Shown: one piece after another, positions 50,545 to 60,165 of the stretch
How positions within the stretch are numbered: the first letter of the stretch is position 1
Layout: every line of letters starts with the position of its first letter
From: an uncultured Collinsella sp.
GTDB lineage: Bacteria; Actinomycetota; Coriobacteriia; Coriobacteriales; Coriobacteriaceae
Assembly (NCBI GenBank): GCA_905209455.1
Contig: CAJLTA010000009.1
Location: forward strand, 6,093-70,092
Direction: 5' to 3'
DNA length: 64,000 bases
Notes under the pieces: model-generated
What the model saw: only the letters and a program-made list of their open reading frames with translations
What the model was told of the DNA's origin: nothing
Databases searched by the model: none
Program-made: the position numbers and the translations under genes

Positions 50545-51345
50545 GTGGCGCTGGTATTTGACGTTCAGCAGGCGAGCGGTAAGCCCGACGATAATCGTCG
50601 CCCTGGCACCGCGTGCCCCTTTTGCGACACGGAGGGGCTTGCCAACATCATCCAGCGCGATGGTGACTGCATCTGGCTCGAGAATAAGTTCAAGACATTG
50701 CGGGCCACACGTCAGACCGTATTGATCGAGTCTGCCAATCACGACGCCGACCTGGTGACCTATGAACCGGATGAGCTGCATCATGTGATGCGGTTTGCCC
50801 TGGGCTGTTGGCAGCAGATGATCGATTCCCAACAGTACTGCAGTGTGCTCATGTACAAGAACAAAGGCCCGCTTTCGGGCGGCAGCCTCGTCCATCCGCA
50901 CATGCAGATTGTGGGTTTGGAGCAGGAAGACGGCTATGCTTCGCTGACTTCTGCCAATTTCGAAGGCATCAATGTCTGGCGACAGGGGAGAATCGCGGTC
51001 AACATCTCAACCGAACCGATCATGGGGTTCTTTGAGATCAACGTTTCAGCCCCGCAGGGAATCGCCGCCAGCGATGACACGAGAGACCAAGCCGAGGCGG
51101 ATCTCTTCGCCGACGCAATCCAGGTAGCTCTGCGCTATATCTTGCACGAGCACCATGGCGGTCGTGCAGAGTCGTACAACCTGTTCTTCTATCACATGAG
51201 CGGCCGGACCATTGCCAAGGCGCTTCCACGTTGGGTGGTTTCACCCTACTTTGTCGGGTATCGGCTGGCTCAGGTCAATGCTGAGACCACGCTCGATGTC
51301 GATGCGGAGCGACTCCGCGCACATCTGGAGGCGCTCACATCGTAA
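50545..51345 (+). CDS. GalT/HIT-like protein of the DUF4931 type
   Basis: This 266-residue protein has a zinc-type CPFC (about residues 24-27) and the HIT-like GGSLVHPHMQ (about 113-122), as in galactose-1-phosphate uridylyltransferase relatives. The sequence GFFEINVSAPQGI is typical of DUF4931. It should be a nucleotidyl transferase or hydrolase, but the substrate is unknown. It starts at GTG with AGAGGT upstream, 3 bp after cutC, so the two are probably co-transcribed. Confidence 0.75.
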   Translation: MALVFDVQQASGKPDDNRRPGTACPFCDTEGLANIIQRDGDCIWLENKFKTLRATRQTVLIESANHDADLVTYEPDELHHVMRFALGCWQQMIDSQQYCSVLMYKNKGPLSGGSLVHPHMQIVGLEQEDGYASLTSANFEGINVWRQGRIAVNISTEPIMGFFEINVSAPQGIAASDDTRDQAEADLFADAIQVALRYILHEHHGGRAESYNLFFYHMSGRTIAKALPRWVVSPYFVGYRLAQVNAETTLDVDAERLRAHLEALTS

Positions 51346-51372
51346 AGTGAGCGCCCGCACACTGCGGACGGT

Positions 51373-52371
51373 TTAGCGCGCCATTGCATCGCGGCCGGCC
51401 TCGACCCGCTTGCGCTGGGCGGCGCGCTCCTCGCCGGTCAGACGTTCAAAGAGATGTCCGATAAGCGAGGCGAGCACCTGCTGAAACAACGTTCCACACA
51501 TGACGGGAAACACAACTTCGCCCGGAAAGTATTGCGTGGCGATGACGGCGCCCGAAGAGATATTGCGCATGCCGCAGGTAAAGCACATGGTGGTCGTCTC
51601 GCTATACGGCAGGTGCAACGCGCGGGCGACCAGAATGCCCACGACAAAACCGCTGATGGCGAACGCCAGAATAAAGAGGGCGACTTCCAGGCGCACCGCG
51701 TTCATGTGTAGCACGTACTCGCTCATGGCGGTGGAGTTGGAGGCAATAACGCCCATCATCATGAACTTGCAGGCGGGCGAGAGCGCGGGGGAGAGTTTCT
51801 CGTGTCCCCAGCCGTGCGTGAGCTCGTTGATCACGATGCCGAGCACGGCGGGGATGGCAATCATAAAGGCCATGTTCTGCATCATGCTCGGAACATCGAT
51901 TGCGACGGTGGCGCCCAACAGGAGCTTGAGCGTGAGCGGAATCGTTACGGGCGATATAACCGAGGACGTCAGGATGATGGTGAGCGCGAGCGGGCCGTTG
52001 CCGCCGAACATGCTGATCCACATAAAAGCGGTGACTGCCACGGGCACACTGTATTCGAGCACGATGCCGCAGACAAGGTTGGGGTTGGAACCAAAGAACA
52101 ACGATCCCATGGCATAGGCCGCGATGGGAATAAGCGCCGCCGAGACCAACAATGCCACAATCAGGTGCAGCGGACGGTGGAACACCTCGGCTACCTGGTG
52201 AAAGGTGTTGCTAAGCGCACCTTGGAACGTCATAAAGGCAAACAAGGTGGGAACGATGGGCTTGAGAACGCCGATCTGTTGAGGAAAGAGCACGCCGAGC
52301 GCCACGCAAATCGGAACGATGATTTGCATGTGCCCCGCGAGAAACTTGCCCAGTCCAACCCATTGCTTCAT
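51373..52371 (-). CDS. Bile acid:sodium symporter family (BASS) transporter
   Basis: This 332-residue membrane protein has about ten helices and BASS/SBF features (TFQGALSNTFHQV, VLEYSVPVAVTAFMW, TCGMRNISSGAVIA). It could import bile acids or other organic anions with sodium. In a gut bacterium bile acid uptake is plausible, but the family also transports pantoate, pyruvate and other anions. The ATG at 52371 has a GGGAG-like site. It is divergent from the recJ gene. Confidence 0.85.
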   Translation of the reverse strand: MKQWVGLGKFLAGHMQIIVPICVALGVLFPQQIGVLKPIVPTLFAFMTFQGALSNTFHQVAEVFHRPLHLIVALLVSAALIPIAAYAMGSLFFGSNPNLVCGIVLEYSVPVAVTAFMWISMFGGNGPLALTIILTSSVISPVTIPLTLKLLLGATVAIDVPSMMQNMAFMIAIPAVLGIVINELTHGWGHEKLSPALSPACKFMMMGVIASNSTAMSEYVLHMNAVRLEVALFILAFAISGFVVGILVARALHLPYSETTTMCFTCGMRNISSGAVIATQYFPGEVVFPVMCGTLFQQVLASLIGHLFERLTGEERAAQRKRVEAGRDAMAR

Positions 52372-52533
52372 ATGCTCTTGTGACTCCCTTTGCTCGTGAA
52401 TCCGTTTTGACTGGATATGCTAGACGCTCACATGTGTCCGTGCGTCAGAAACGCTCGATTATTTCGAGGGTATTACCGGCATCGTTTACCGAAACCGCGG
52501 CGTGCTGCGGCGATTTGCGTCCGCGCCGCACGG

Positions 52534-52539
52534 TATAAT
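52534..52539 (+). promoter_or_regulatory. -10 element upstream of recJ
   Basis: TATAAT is at 52534-52539 within GGTATAATAAA. No clear -35 at 17 bp is visible, as the upstream sequence is GC-rich. It lies about 60 bp before the short upstream ORF and 110 bp before the recJ start. Confidence 0.55.
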
Positions 52540-52595
52540 AAATCCGTTCAACAGATCTGCCTGCCGAAGCGGGCATACACAGAGGACTCATCGCT

Positions 52596-52661
52596 ATGAA
52601 CCGTGAGAGGTATCGCGGCGACCTGCCCCTATCGGGGGTGGGTGCCTATGTCATCGCTTAA
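52596..52661 (+). CDS. Possible 21-aa leader peptide overlapping recJ
   Basis: ATG at 52596, TAA at 52659-52661, encoding MNRERYRGDLPLSGVGAYVIA. A GAGGACTCATCGCT site precedes the ATG. It overlaps the recJ start (52648) by 14 bp in another frame. Translation of the leader could recouple ribosomes to recJ, and the GGGGGTG site for recJ lies inside it. It might also be a chance ORF. Confidence 0.3.
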   Translation: MNRERYRGDLPLSGVGAYVIA

Positions 52662-55600
52662 GACGACGCATCGCTGGGCGGTCGCTCAGCAAAACCCCGA
52701 GCTCGAAAAGGAGCTTTCGGCTGGCCTGGGCATACCCGGGCTGGTGGCGCGCATTATGGTTGCGCACGGCATTACATCCATCGAGGAAGGCCAGCTGTTT
52801 TTGACGCCTTCGCTCGATCGCGACTGGGCGGACCCACTCGTTATTCCGGGCATGGTGGTCGTCGCCGACCGCGTTGAGCGTGCTATTCGCAGCCACGAGC
52901 GTATCGCCGTCTTTGGCGATTTTGACGTCGACGGCATTACGTCGACTTGTCTGTTGACCGAGGCGCTACGTTCGTTTGGCGCCAACGTCACGCCGTTTAT
53001 TCCGCACCGCTTTGACGAGGGCTACGGCCTGTCGCGTGCGGCGCTCGACCGCGTCAACGAGCTCGCTCAACCCAACCTGATTGTGACCGTCGATAACGGT
53101 ATTGCTGCCAAGGAAGAGGTCTCCTATCTGGAGAGTCTGGGGATCGATTTGGTGGTCACGGACCATCACGAGCCGTCCGACCAGGTGCCGCAGGGCGTGC
53201 CCCTGACCGATCCCAAGCTCGAGGACGAGGGCCCCTCGCGCGAGCTTGCCGGTGCCGGTGTGGCGCTTAAGCTGGTGCAGGTCCTGGGCGAGCGTTTGGG
53301 CAAGCCGTCGTATTGGCGTTCGCTGATAGAGGTCGCGGCGCTGGGCACCGTGTCCGACATGATGCCGCTCACGCCCGAGAATCGCGCACTGGTCGCCGAG
53401 GGCATCCAGCAGATGCGCGTGACGGCCCGCCCCGGTTATATCGCGCTTGCCGCACTTGCCAAGGCCGACCTTTCTACCATTACGGCCGACGGCCTGTCGT
53501 TTTCGCTCATCCCTCGTCTGAATGCTGCCGGCCGCATGGCTGATCCCAAGCTGGCGCTCGATCTGCTGCTTGCCCGCGACCCCATCGAAGCGAGCGCGCT
53601 TGCCGCCGAGCTCGAGGAAATCAACCGCCAGCGCCGTGAGATCGAGGCGGAGCTCACGCGCGATGCCATGGCAAAGGTCGAGGAGACCTATGACGGCGGA
53701 CGCGCGATCGTCGTGGGCGGCGAAGGCTGGCACGAGGGCGTCAAGGGCATCGTGGCAAGCCGTCTGACCAACCGCTACCACGTGCCGGCGCTGCTGTTCT
53801 CGATCGAGGACGGTATCGCGCGCGGCTCTGGTCGCTCGGTGGGCAAAGTTAACCTGTTTGACGCCATCGAGCGCTGTTCCGACCTGATGATTCGTCGCGG
53901 CGGACATGCCGGTGCGGTGGGTGTGACTATCGAGGCATCCAAGCTCGACGAGTTCCGCCGTCGCCTTTCGGCCGTGCTATCGGAGCTTCCCGCCGAGGAC
54001 TTTGAGGACACTGACGAGGTTGCCGCCACCGTTGACCTCTCCGAGCTAAATATCGAGACCATCGAGCAGATTTCCCGCCTTGAGCCGTTTGGCCAGGGTA
54101 ATAAGGTGCCGCTGCTGGCTGCCGAGGGCGTGACGATGTGTGATCGCGCCGTGGTGGGTAAGACCGGCGAGCACATGCGCTTCGTGGCGACGGATGGCGC
54201 CGCGAGTGTGCCGGCCATCATGTTTCGTGTACCGCAAATCGATAAGCTCATCAACTGCGATAGCGCTGTCGATTTGGTGTTCGAGGCCGTTGCCGAGCAT
54301 TGGCAGGGTCGTGTGAAGCCCAAGCTCATGATCAAGGATGTTCTGGTCCGCGATACCACGCTGCCCAGCATCGACGATCCGGCATGCGAGCTTCGTCGTG
54401 GCGTGCAGCCGGCGGATTCCGGCCTGCGCCTGGAGTCGCGTAAGCGCGAGACGCTCGCCCAGCTTTCCTATACCGAGCTCACGCGCTCGCTTATCCATAG
54501 CTTTATCGGCTCGAACCAGCCGCACCGCGCGCAGGTCGAGGCGCTCGATGCCCTGGCCGATCACCAAAGTGTTCTGGCCGTTATGGGAACGGGGCGCGGC
54601 AAGTCGCTCATCTTTCATGTGCATGCCGCGCGCGAGGCGGTTCTTCGCGGGCGTGCGAGCATCTTTGTCTATCCGCTGCGCGCGCTCGTTGCCGACCAGG
54701 CCTATCACCTCTCGTCGACGATGGCATCGCTTGGCATTGGCGTTGGCGTGCTGACCGGCGAGACCGTGGAGGCCGCACGCGATGACGTGTTCGCCGGCCT
54801 AGCTTCGGGCCGCACCGGTATCGTGCTCACGACGCCCGAGTTCCTATCTATCCACCGTGACCGCTTCGCGCGTTCGGGCCGCATCGGCTTTGTCGTTATC
54901 GATGAGGCGCACCACGCCGGTCTTGCCAAGGGCGGCGACCGCAGCGCCTATCTCGACATGCCCGATATCCTCAAAGCCCTGGGCGACCCGGTCGTTATGG
55001 CTGCGACGGCCACCGCGACGGCTCCGGTTGTGGCCGAGCTTGCTCGCATGCTGCCGATCACTCGCACGGTGGTCGACGAGACGGTGCGCGAGAACCTGCA
55101 GCTCGAGGACGACCGCGATCTTGCAAGTCGCGAGAACCGTTTGGTGTCGATTGTGGCGACGGGGGAAAAGACCGTCATCTACGTCAATTCGCGCGACCAG
55201 TCCGTGGCGCTCGCCAAGACGTTGCGCAAGCGTGTGCCCGATTGCGCAACCCATATCGCGTTCTATAACGCGGGGCTTGCGCGTTCCGATCGCCGTCGCG
55301 TGGAGGAAGCATTCCGAGACGGCAGCCTCAGCTGCATCGTCTCGACATCTGCCTTTGGCGAGGGCGTCAACCTGCCCGATATCCGCCATGTCGTGCTCTA
55401 TCACATGCCGTTTGGCGGCATTGAGTTTAACCAGATGAGCGGCCGCGCCGGTCGCGATGGCCAGCCCGCCGTGATCCATCTGCTCTATTCGTCGCGCGAC
55501 GCCCGCATTAACGAGCGCCTACTCGACTGCTATGCGCCCGAGCGCGACGAGCTCGTCACGCTCTATCGAGCGCTGCAGACCATGTGGCGCTCCAACCGTG

Positions 55601-55935
55601 GCAAGACGGGGGACGATTCATTCTGCGCAAGTGATATCGACATCGCGCAGATGTGCCTTGCCATCGATGCCCGCACGCCGGTCGACGAGCGCTCGGTGGA
55701 AAGCGGCCTGGGAATCTTCGAAGAGCTTGGTTTCTGTCGCGTTTCGGGGTTTGACGACACTCGTCGTATCGCGATGGCCGAAAACCCCGGCCGCGTGCAA
55801 TTGAGCAGGTCAATTCGCTATTTGGAGGGCTTGCGCTCGCGCATGGAGTTCTCGGCTTTCCGGAGCTGGGCGCTCGATTCGTGCGCTTCTGATATGCTAG
55901 CCAAAGTTAACCGCCCGATCGTACCGCGGGCCTAG
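52648..55935 (+). CDS. recJ: Fused RecJ exonuclease and RecQ-like helicase
   Basis: This 1095-residue protein combines RecJ and a DEAD/DEAH helicase. The RecJ half has DFDVDG (91-96), DNG (149-151) and DHH (172-174), with a DHHA1 region about 330-450 and an OB region near 460-590. The helicase half has GTGRGKS (about 647), DEAH (752-755), a SAT-like ATATA segment and MSGRAGRDG (about 930). RecJ digests single-stranded DNA 5' to 3' and RecQ-type helicases unwind for it. The fusion joins these steps. The start ATG 52648 has GGGGGTG upstream; a GTG 45 bp earlier is an alternative. No RQC/HRDC domain is seen. Confidence 0.88.
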   Translation: MSSLKTTHRWAVAQQNPELEKELSAGLGIPGLVARIMVAHGITSIEEGQLFLTPSLDRDWADPLVIPGMVVVADRVERAIRSHERIAVFGDFDVDGITSTCLLTEALRSFGANVTPFIPHRFDEGYGLSRAALDRVNELAQPNLIVTVDNGIAAKEEVSYLESLGIDLVVTDHHEPSDQVPQGVPLTDPKLEDEGPSRELAGAGVALKLVQVLGERLGKPSYWRSLIEVAALGTVSDMMPLTPENRALVAEGIQQMRVTARPGYIALAALAKADLSTITADGLSFSLIPRLNAAGRMADPKLALDLLLARDPIEASALAAELEEINRQRREIEAELTRDAMAKVEETYDGGRAIVVGGEGWHEGVKGIVASRLTNRYHVPALLFSIEDGIARGSGRSVGKVNLFDAIERCSDLMIRRGGHAGAVGVTIEASKLDEFRRRLSAVLSELPAEDFEDTDEVAATVDLSELNIETIEQISRLEPFGQGNKVPLLAAEGVTMCDRAVVGKTGEHMRFVATDGAASVPAIMFRVPQIDKLINCDSAVDLVFEAVAEHWQGRVKPKLMIKDVLVRDTTLPSIDDPACELRRGVQPADSGLRLESRKRETLAQLSYTELTRSLIHSFIGSNQPHRAQVEALDALADHQSVLAVMGTGRGKSLIFHVHAAREAVLRGRASIFVYPLRALVADQAYHLSSTMASLGIGVGVLTGETVEAARDDVFAGLASGRTGIVLTTPEFLSIHRDRFARSGRIGFVVIDEAHHAGLAKGGDRSAYLDMPDILKALGDPVVMAATATATAPVVAELARMLPITRTVVDETVRENLQLEDDRDLASRENRLVSIVATGEKTVIYVNSRDQSVALAKTLRKRVPDCATHIAFYNAGLARSDRRRVEEAFRDGSLSCIVSTSAFGEGVNLPDIRHVVLYHMPFGGIEFNQMSGRAGRDGQPAVIHLLYSSRDARINERLLDCYAPERDELVTLYRALQTMWRSNRGKTGDDSFCASDIDIAQMCLAIDARTPVDERSVESGLGIFEELGFCRVSGFDDTRRIAMAENPGRVQLSRSIRYLEGLRSRMEFSAFRSWALDSCASDMLAKVNRPIVPRA

Positions 55936-55950
55936 GGGAAGGGGACCTCG

Positions 55951-58311
55951 ATGGATGCCGCAGCCCGTACCGCCCATGATTCCACCCTCCAGCCGTTTTC
56001 GGAGATGGAGCACTATAAGCATGCCGATGAGCTGCCGCCCGAGATTATGGCGGACAGCTACGACAAGCTGGAGCGCCTGTGCCTCAAATATATGAATGAG
56101 GACGACTTTTCTAAGGTTGAGCAGGCCTACTGCTTTGCCGCCGAGAAGCACTGCAACCAAAAGCGCCGCTCGGGCGAGATGTACATTAACCATCCCGTCG
56201 AGGTTGCCATCATTTTGGCCGATCTCAAGATGGACTGCGATGTGGTGTGTGCCGCGCTGCTGCACGATACCGTCGAGGATACCGAGACCTCGCTCACCGA
56301 TGTTTCCGGCCTGTTTGGCGAAACCGTTGCTGAGCTCGTCGATGGCGTGACCAAGCTCACCAACATCGAAGTCGACAGCATGGACGAGAAACAGGCCCTC
56401 ACGCTGCGCAAGATGTTCCTCGCCATGTCCAAGGACATTCGTGTCATCATCGTTAAACTTGCCGACCGTCTGCACAACATGCGTACGCTGGCGGCCCTGC
56501 GTGAGGATCGTCGCCTGTTTAAGGCTCGCGAGACCATGGACGTGTACGCGCCCTTGGCCGACCGCCTGGGCATGAGCTCTATTAAGTGGGAGCTCGAGGA
56601 CCTGTCCTTCTTCTACCTGGAGCCCGATGCCTACCAGCGCATCGCGCGCATGGTGGCTGAGTCGCGCGAGGTCCGCGAGCGCTACCTTGCCGAGACCATC
56701 AAGACGCTCACCGACGAACTCAACCGCATTGGCCTGGAGGGCTTCCAGATTAATGGCCGCTCCAAGCACTATTGGTCCATCTACCAAAAGATGAAGCGCA
56801 AGGGCAAGGAGTTCTCCGAGATCTACGACCTGGTGGCGCTGCGTGTTATTACCCATTCGGTGCGCGATTGCTACTCCACGCTCGGTGCGGTGCATACGCT
56901 GTGGCATCCCATGCCTGGTCGCTTTAAAGACTATATCGCCATGCCCAAGGTCAATAACTACCAGTCGCTCCACACGACGGTCATCGGCCCCACGGCTCGT
57001 CCGCTCGAGATTCAGATTCGAACCTACGAGATGCATGAGCAGGCCGAGTATGGCATTGCCGCCCACTGGCTATATAAGAAGTCGGGCGGATCGTCTGCTT
57101 CCAAGACCAATGACGCTCAACGTTTGGACGACCAGATCAACTGGCTCAAGCATTCGCTCGATTGGGCGGCTTCCGACGAAATCACCGATGCCAAGGAATA
57201 CCTGCATTCGCTGAAGGTCGACCTCTTCGATCAGGAGATTTTCGTCTTTACGCCCAAGGGCGAGGTCATGGCGCTTCGTGCCGGCTCCACGCCGCTCGAC
57301 TTTGCCTACGCCGTTCACACCGAGGTGGGAAACCACTGCGTCGGCGCTAAGATCAACGGTGCGGTGGCCCCGCTCACGCACGAGATCAAGACGGGCGACC
57401 GCGTTGAAATCCTGACGAACAAGAGTTCCAAACCGTCGCGTGATTGGCTCAAGATCGTCAAGACGCCTTCCGCCAAGTCAAAGATCCGCCGCTATTTTGC
57501 CGCTGCGACCAAGGACGACGACGCTGCCGCCGGCCGCGATATGCTGGCCAAGGACCTGCGTAAGCGTGGCTATGGCATTTCTACGCCGCGTTCGACGCGC
57601 GCGCTCAATGCCGTGGCGGAGCAGTTTAACTTCAAGCAGCTCGAGGACCTGTTTGCCGCCGTCGGCGCCGGCAAGGTTGCCCCGCGCGCTGTGGGCAATA
57701 AGGTCGAGCAAATCTTGGACCCAAAGCCCGAGGAACAGCTCACCAAGGCCGAGGCTATCGCCGAGGTCGTGAAACAGCCTGCTCGCGGCTCCAACCGCAA
57801 GCCGCAAAAGCGCGGCAAGAGCGCCAGTAACGGCATTATCGTCAAGGGCGAGAGCAACAGCGGCCTGCTAGTCCGTCTGGCTCATTGCTGCAACCCCGTG
57901 ACGGGCGACGACATCGTCGGCTTTATCACGCGCGGCCGAGGTGTCTCAGTGCATCGCGCCAACTGCCCCAACGTCAAGGGCCTCATGGAGCACCCCGAGC
58001 GCATGATTGACGTAGAGTGGGATGGTGCTGCCGACACTCTCTTCCAGGTCGAGATCGTGGTCGAGTGCCTGGACCGCATGGGCCTGCTCAAGGACGTCAC
58101 CATTGCCATTGGCGATGCAGGCGGCAATATCCTTTCCGCCGCCACCTCGACCAACCGCGAGGGTATTGCGACCCTGCGCTTTATGGTCGAGATTTCGGAT
58201 GCGAGCGGCCTGGATCCGCTGCTGGCTTCCATCAGCAGCGTCGACTCGGTCTACGACGCTCGCCGTCTTATGCCCGGCGAGGGCGGAGCGCAACTCAAGC
58301 GCCGTGTGTAG
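55951..58311 (+). CDS. rel: Bifunctional (p)ppGpp synthetase/hydrolase Rel
   Basis: This 786-residue protein has an HD hydrolase domain (His81, HD at 105-106, LLHDTVEDT), a synthetase domain (GRSKHYWSIYQKM, then RFKD near 327), a TGS domain (about 425-485) and a C-terminal ACT domain (about 710-780). The RFKD motif marks bifunctional enzymes. It controls the stringent response to amino acid starvation. The ATG has AAGGGGA 7-8 nt upstream and lies 15 bp after recJ, so it may be co-transcribed. Confidence 0.95.
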   Translation: MDAAARTAHDSTLQPFSEMEHYKHADELPPEIMADSYDKLERLCLKYMNEDDFSKVEQAYCFAAEKHCNQKRRSGEMYINHPVEVAIILADLKMDCDVVCAALLHDTVEDTETSLTDVSGLFGETVAELVDGVTKLTNIEVDSMDEKQALTLRKMFLAMSKDIRVIIVKLADRLHNMRTLAALREDRRLFKARETMDVYAPLADRLGMSSIKWELEDLSFFYLEPDAYQRIARMVAESREVRERYLAETIKTLTDELNRIGLEGFQINGRSKHYWSIYQKMKRKGKEFSEIYDLVALRVITHSVRDCYSTLGAVHTLWHPMPGRFKDYIAMPKVNNYQSLHTTVIGPTARPLEIQIRTYEMHEQAEYGIAAHWLYKKSGGSSASKTNDAQRLDDQINWLKHSLDWAASDEITDAKEYLHSLKVDLFDQEIFVFTPKGEVMALRAGSTPLDFAYAVHTEVGNHCVGAKINGAVAPLTHEIKTGDRVEILTNKSSKPSRDWLKIVKTPSAKSKIRRYFAAATKDDDAAAGRDMLAKDLRKRGYGISTPRSTRALNAVAEQFNFKQLEDLFAAVGAGKVAPRAVGNKVEQILDPKPEEQLTKAEAIAEVVKQPARGSNRKPQKRGKSASNGIIVKGESNSGLLVRLAHCCNPVTGDDIVGFITRGRGVSVHRANCPNVKGLMEHPERMIDVEWDGAADTLFQVEIVVECLDRMGLLKDVTIAIGDAGGNILSAATSTNREGIATLRFMVEISDASGLDPLLASISSVDSVYDARRLMPGEGGAQLKRRV

Positions 58312-58344
58312 GTGCGAGAGCCTCTCAGCATCATAGATATTGGT

Positions 58345-58383
58345 TACGTTCGAGGCATCGTTTGGTGCCTCGAACGTATTTTA
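58345..58383 (+). terminator. Terminator after rel
   Basis: TACGTTCGAGGCA (58345-58357) pairs perfectly with TGCCTCGAACGTA (58366-58378), with an 8-nt loop and TTTTA after it. It overlaps the start of the MBL-hydrolase leader, so the latter may be transcribed by readthrough. Confidence 0.75.
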
Positions 58384-58399
58384 GAAGGAGGGTATGCGC

Positions 58400-59083
58400 A
58401 TGGGCGATATGACTTTGGACCTGACACCCCGAGGCGCGGCTTCGATTGAGGCGCTCGTCAACGGCCCGATTCAGACCAACAGCTACGCCGTGATTTCGAA
58501 TGACGAGTGCTTAATCGTCGATCCGGCGTGGGAGGGCGAGCGTCTTGTGGAGCATATCCGCACCGCGCATCCCGAGGTGCGCGTGCTCGGCTCTGTCTGC
58601 ACGCACGGTCATGCCGACCATGTTGGCGGGGTTGCCGGGGTTCGAGCTGTCGTTGGCGACAGCGCACTATATGAGTTGTGCGCTAAGGACGTGACGGTAC
58701 CTCGCGCAAATATCGAGGAGCAGCGCGCCATGTGGGGTATCGAGACGCCCGATCCGGGTGAGCCGACGCGTTTGCTTGCCGAGGGCGATACAATCGAGGT
58801 GGGCGACGTCTGCCTGCAGGTGATCGAGACGCCGGGGCATACGCCGGGCGGCATCGTCCTGTTCGCCGCGACCGAGCAGGGGAACATCGCCTTTGTGGGC
58901 GACACGCTTTTCCCGGGCAGTCACGGTCGTACCGATCTTTCCGGCGGTGACGAGGCGGCGATTATGCGCTCGCTCTCCAAACTTGCCAAGACGCTTCCGC
59001 CCGATACCGTTTGCTTGACGGGCCATGGCGATTCGACCACGATGGCGCGCGAACTTATGCAGAACCCGTTTATGCAGATGTAG
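58400..59083 (+). CDS. MBL-fold metallohydrolase (glyoxalase II-like)
   Basis: This 227-residue protein has THGHADHVGG (residues 68-77) and downstream His/Asp ligands (TPGHTPGG, FVGDTLFPG, TGHGDSTT). Members hydrolyse thioesters such as hydroxyacyl-glutathione or similar compounds, but coriobacteria generally lack glutathione, so the substrate is uncertain. The start ATG 58400 is 8 nt from the AAGGAGG; the ATG at 58394 is too close. The gene follows rel closely. Confidence 0.85.
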   Translation: MGDMTLDLTPRGAASIEALVNGPIQTNSYAVISNDECLIVDPAWEGERLVEHIRTAHPEVRVLGSVCTHGHADHVGGVAGVRAVVGDSALYELCAKDVTVPRANIEEQRAMWGIETPDPGEPTRLLAEGDTIEVGDVCLQVIETPGHTPGGIVLFAATEQGNIAFVGDTLFPGSHGRTDLSGGDEAAIMRSLSKLAKTLPPDTVCLTGHGDSTTMARELMQNPFMQM

Positions 59084-59228
59084 GCTTGAAGCCGTCTTTC
59101 GAACCACGAAGACCGCTCAATCGTCAAGCTATTTTCCCCAGTGGGTCGATTCTGTGGGGCAAACGGTCAAAATTTGTCCAATCGGATGGTATTCGTGAAC
59201 AAACGAACGTTTATGCTCGGGTATGTCG

Positions 59229-59237
59229 TGGTAAAAT
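59229..59237 (+). promoter_or_regulatory. Extended -10 promoter of fba
   Basis: TGGTAAAAT (59229-59237) carries the TGn extension and a TAAAAT -10. The start codon is 41 bp downstream. The -35 region is weak, as expected for an extended -10. Aldolase is a highly expressed glycolytic enzyme, so a strong promoter is expected. Confidence 0.5.
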
Positions 59238-59277
59238 CTCAGGCGTTATCGGAGCAACCTTACAGGAGGTTTCTTTT

Positions 59278-60144
59278 ATGCTCGTCAACGCAGCAGACAT
59301 GCTCAAGAAGGCCGAGGCCGGCAAGTACGGTCTCGGTGCCTTCAACACCAACAACCTCGAGTGGACCCTGGCTATTCTCCAGGCCGCCGAGGAGGCCAAG
59401 TCTCCGCTGATCCTTCAGTGCACCGCTGGTGCCGCTAAGTGGATGGGCGGTTTCAAGGTCTGCGCCGACATGGTCAAGGCTGCCGTCGAGGCCACGGGCG
59501 TTACCGTTCCCGTCGCCCTTCACCTCGATCACGGTTCTTACGAGGACTGCTTCAAGTGCATCGAGGCCGGCTTCACGTCCATCATGTATGACGGCTCTCA
59601 CGAGGAGACCTTCCAGCTTAACCTCGACCGCACCAAGGAGCTCGTTGAGCTTGCCCACTCCAAGGGCATGTCCATCGAGGCCGAGGTCGGCGGCATCGGC
59701 GGCACCGAGGACGGCGTGACCTCCAGCGGCGAGCTCGCTGATCCTGCTGAGTGCAAGCAGATTGCTGACCTGGGCGTCGACTTCCTCGCCTGCGGTATCG
59801 GCAACATCCACGGCGTGTACCCTGCCGACTGGGCTGGCCTTTCCTTCGAGCGCCTGGGCGAGATCAAGGCTCAGACCGGCGACCTGCCCCTCGTCCTGCA
59901 CGGTGGCACCGGCATCCCCGAGGATCAGATCAAGAAGGCCATCTCCCTGGGTATCTCCAAGATCAACGTCAACACCGATCTGCAGCTCGTCTTTGCCAAG
60001 GGCGTTCGCGAGTACATCGAGGCTGGCAAGGATCAGCAGGGCAAGGGCTTTGACCCCCGCAAGCTCCTCAAGCCTGGTCGCGACAACATCGTTGCCCGCA
60101 CCAAGGAGCTCATGGAGGAGTTTGGCTCCGTCAACAAGGCGTAA
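59278..60144 (+). CDS. fba: Fructose-bisphosphate aldolase, class II
   Basis: This 288-residue zinc enzyme cleaves fructose-1,6-bisphosphate in glycolysis. Motifs include HLDHGS (residues 82-87; Asp84 and His85 act in catalysis and zinc binding), EAEVGGIGGTEDG and VLHGGTG with another His ligand. The start ATG 59278 follows AGGAGG with an 8-nt spacer. Strong codon bias and the perfect ribosome binding site suggest high expression. A large branched hairpin follows. Confidence 0.95.
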   Translation: MLVNAADMLKKAEAGKYGLGAFNTNNLEWTLAILQAAEEAKSPLILQCTAGAAKWMGGFKVCADMVKAAVEATGVTVPVALHLDHGSYEDCFKCIEAGFTSIMYDGSHEETFQLNLDRTKELVELAHSKGMSIEAEVGGIGGTEDGVTSSGELADPAECKQIADLGVDFLACGIGNIHGVYPADWAGLSFERLGEIKAQTGDLPLVLHGGTGIPEDQIKKAISLGISKINVNTDLQLVFAKGVREYIEAGKDQQGKGFDPRKLLKPGRDNIVARTKELMEEFGSVNKA

Positions 60145-60165
60145 GTAGCGGTTTAACTTCCCGCC

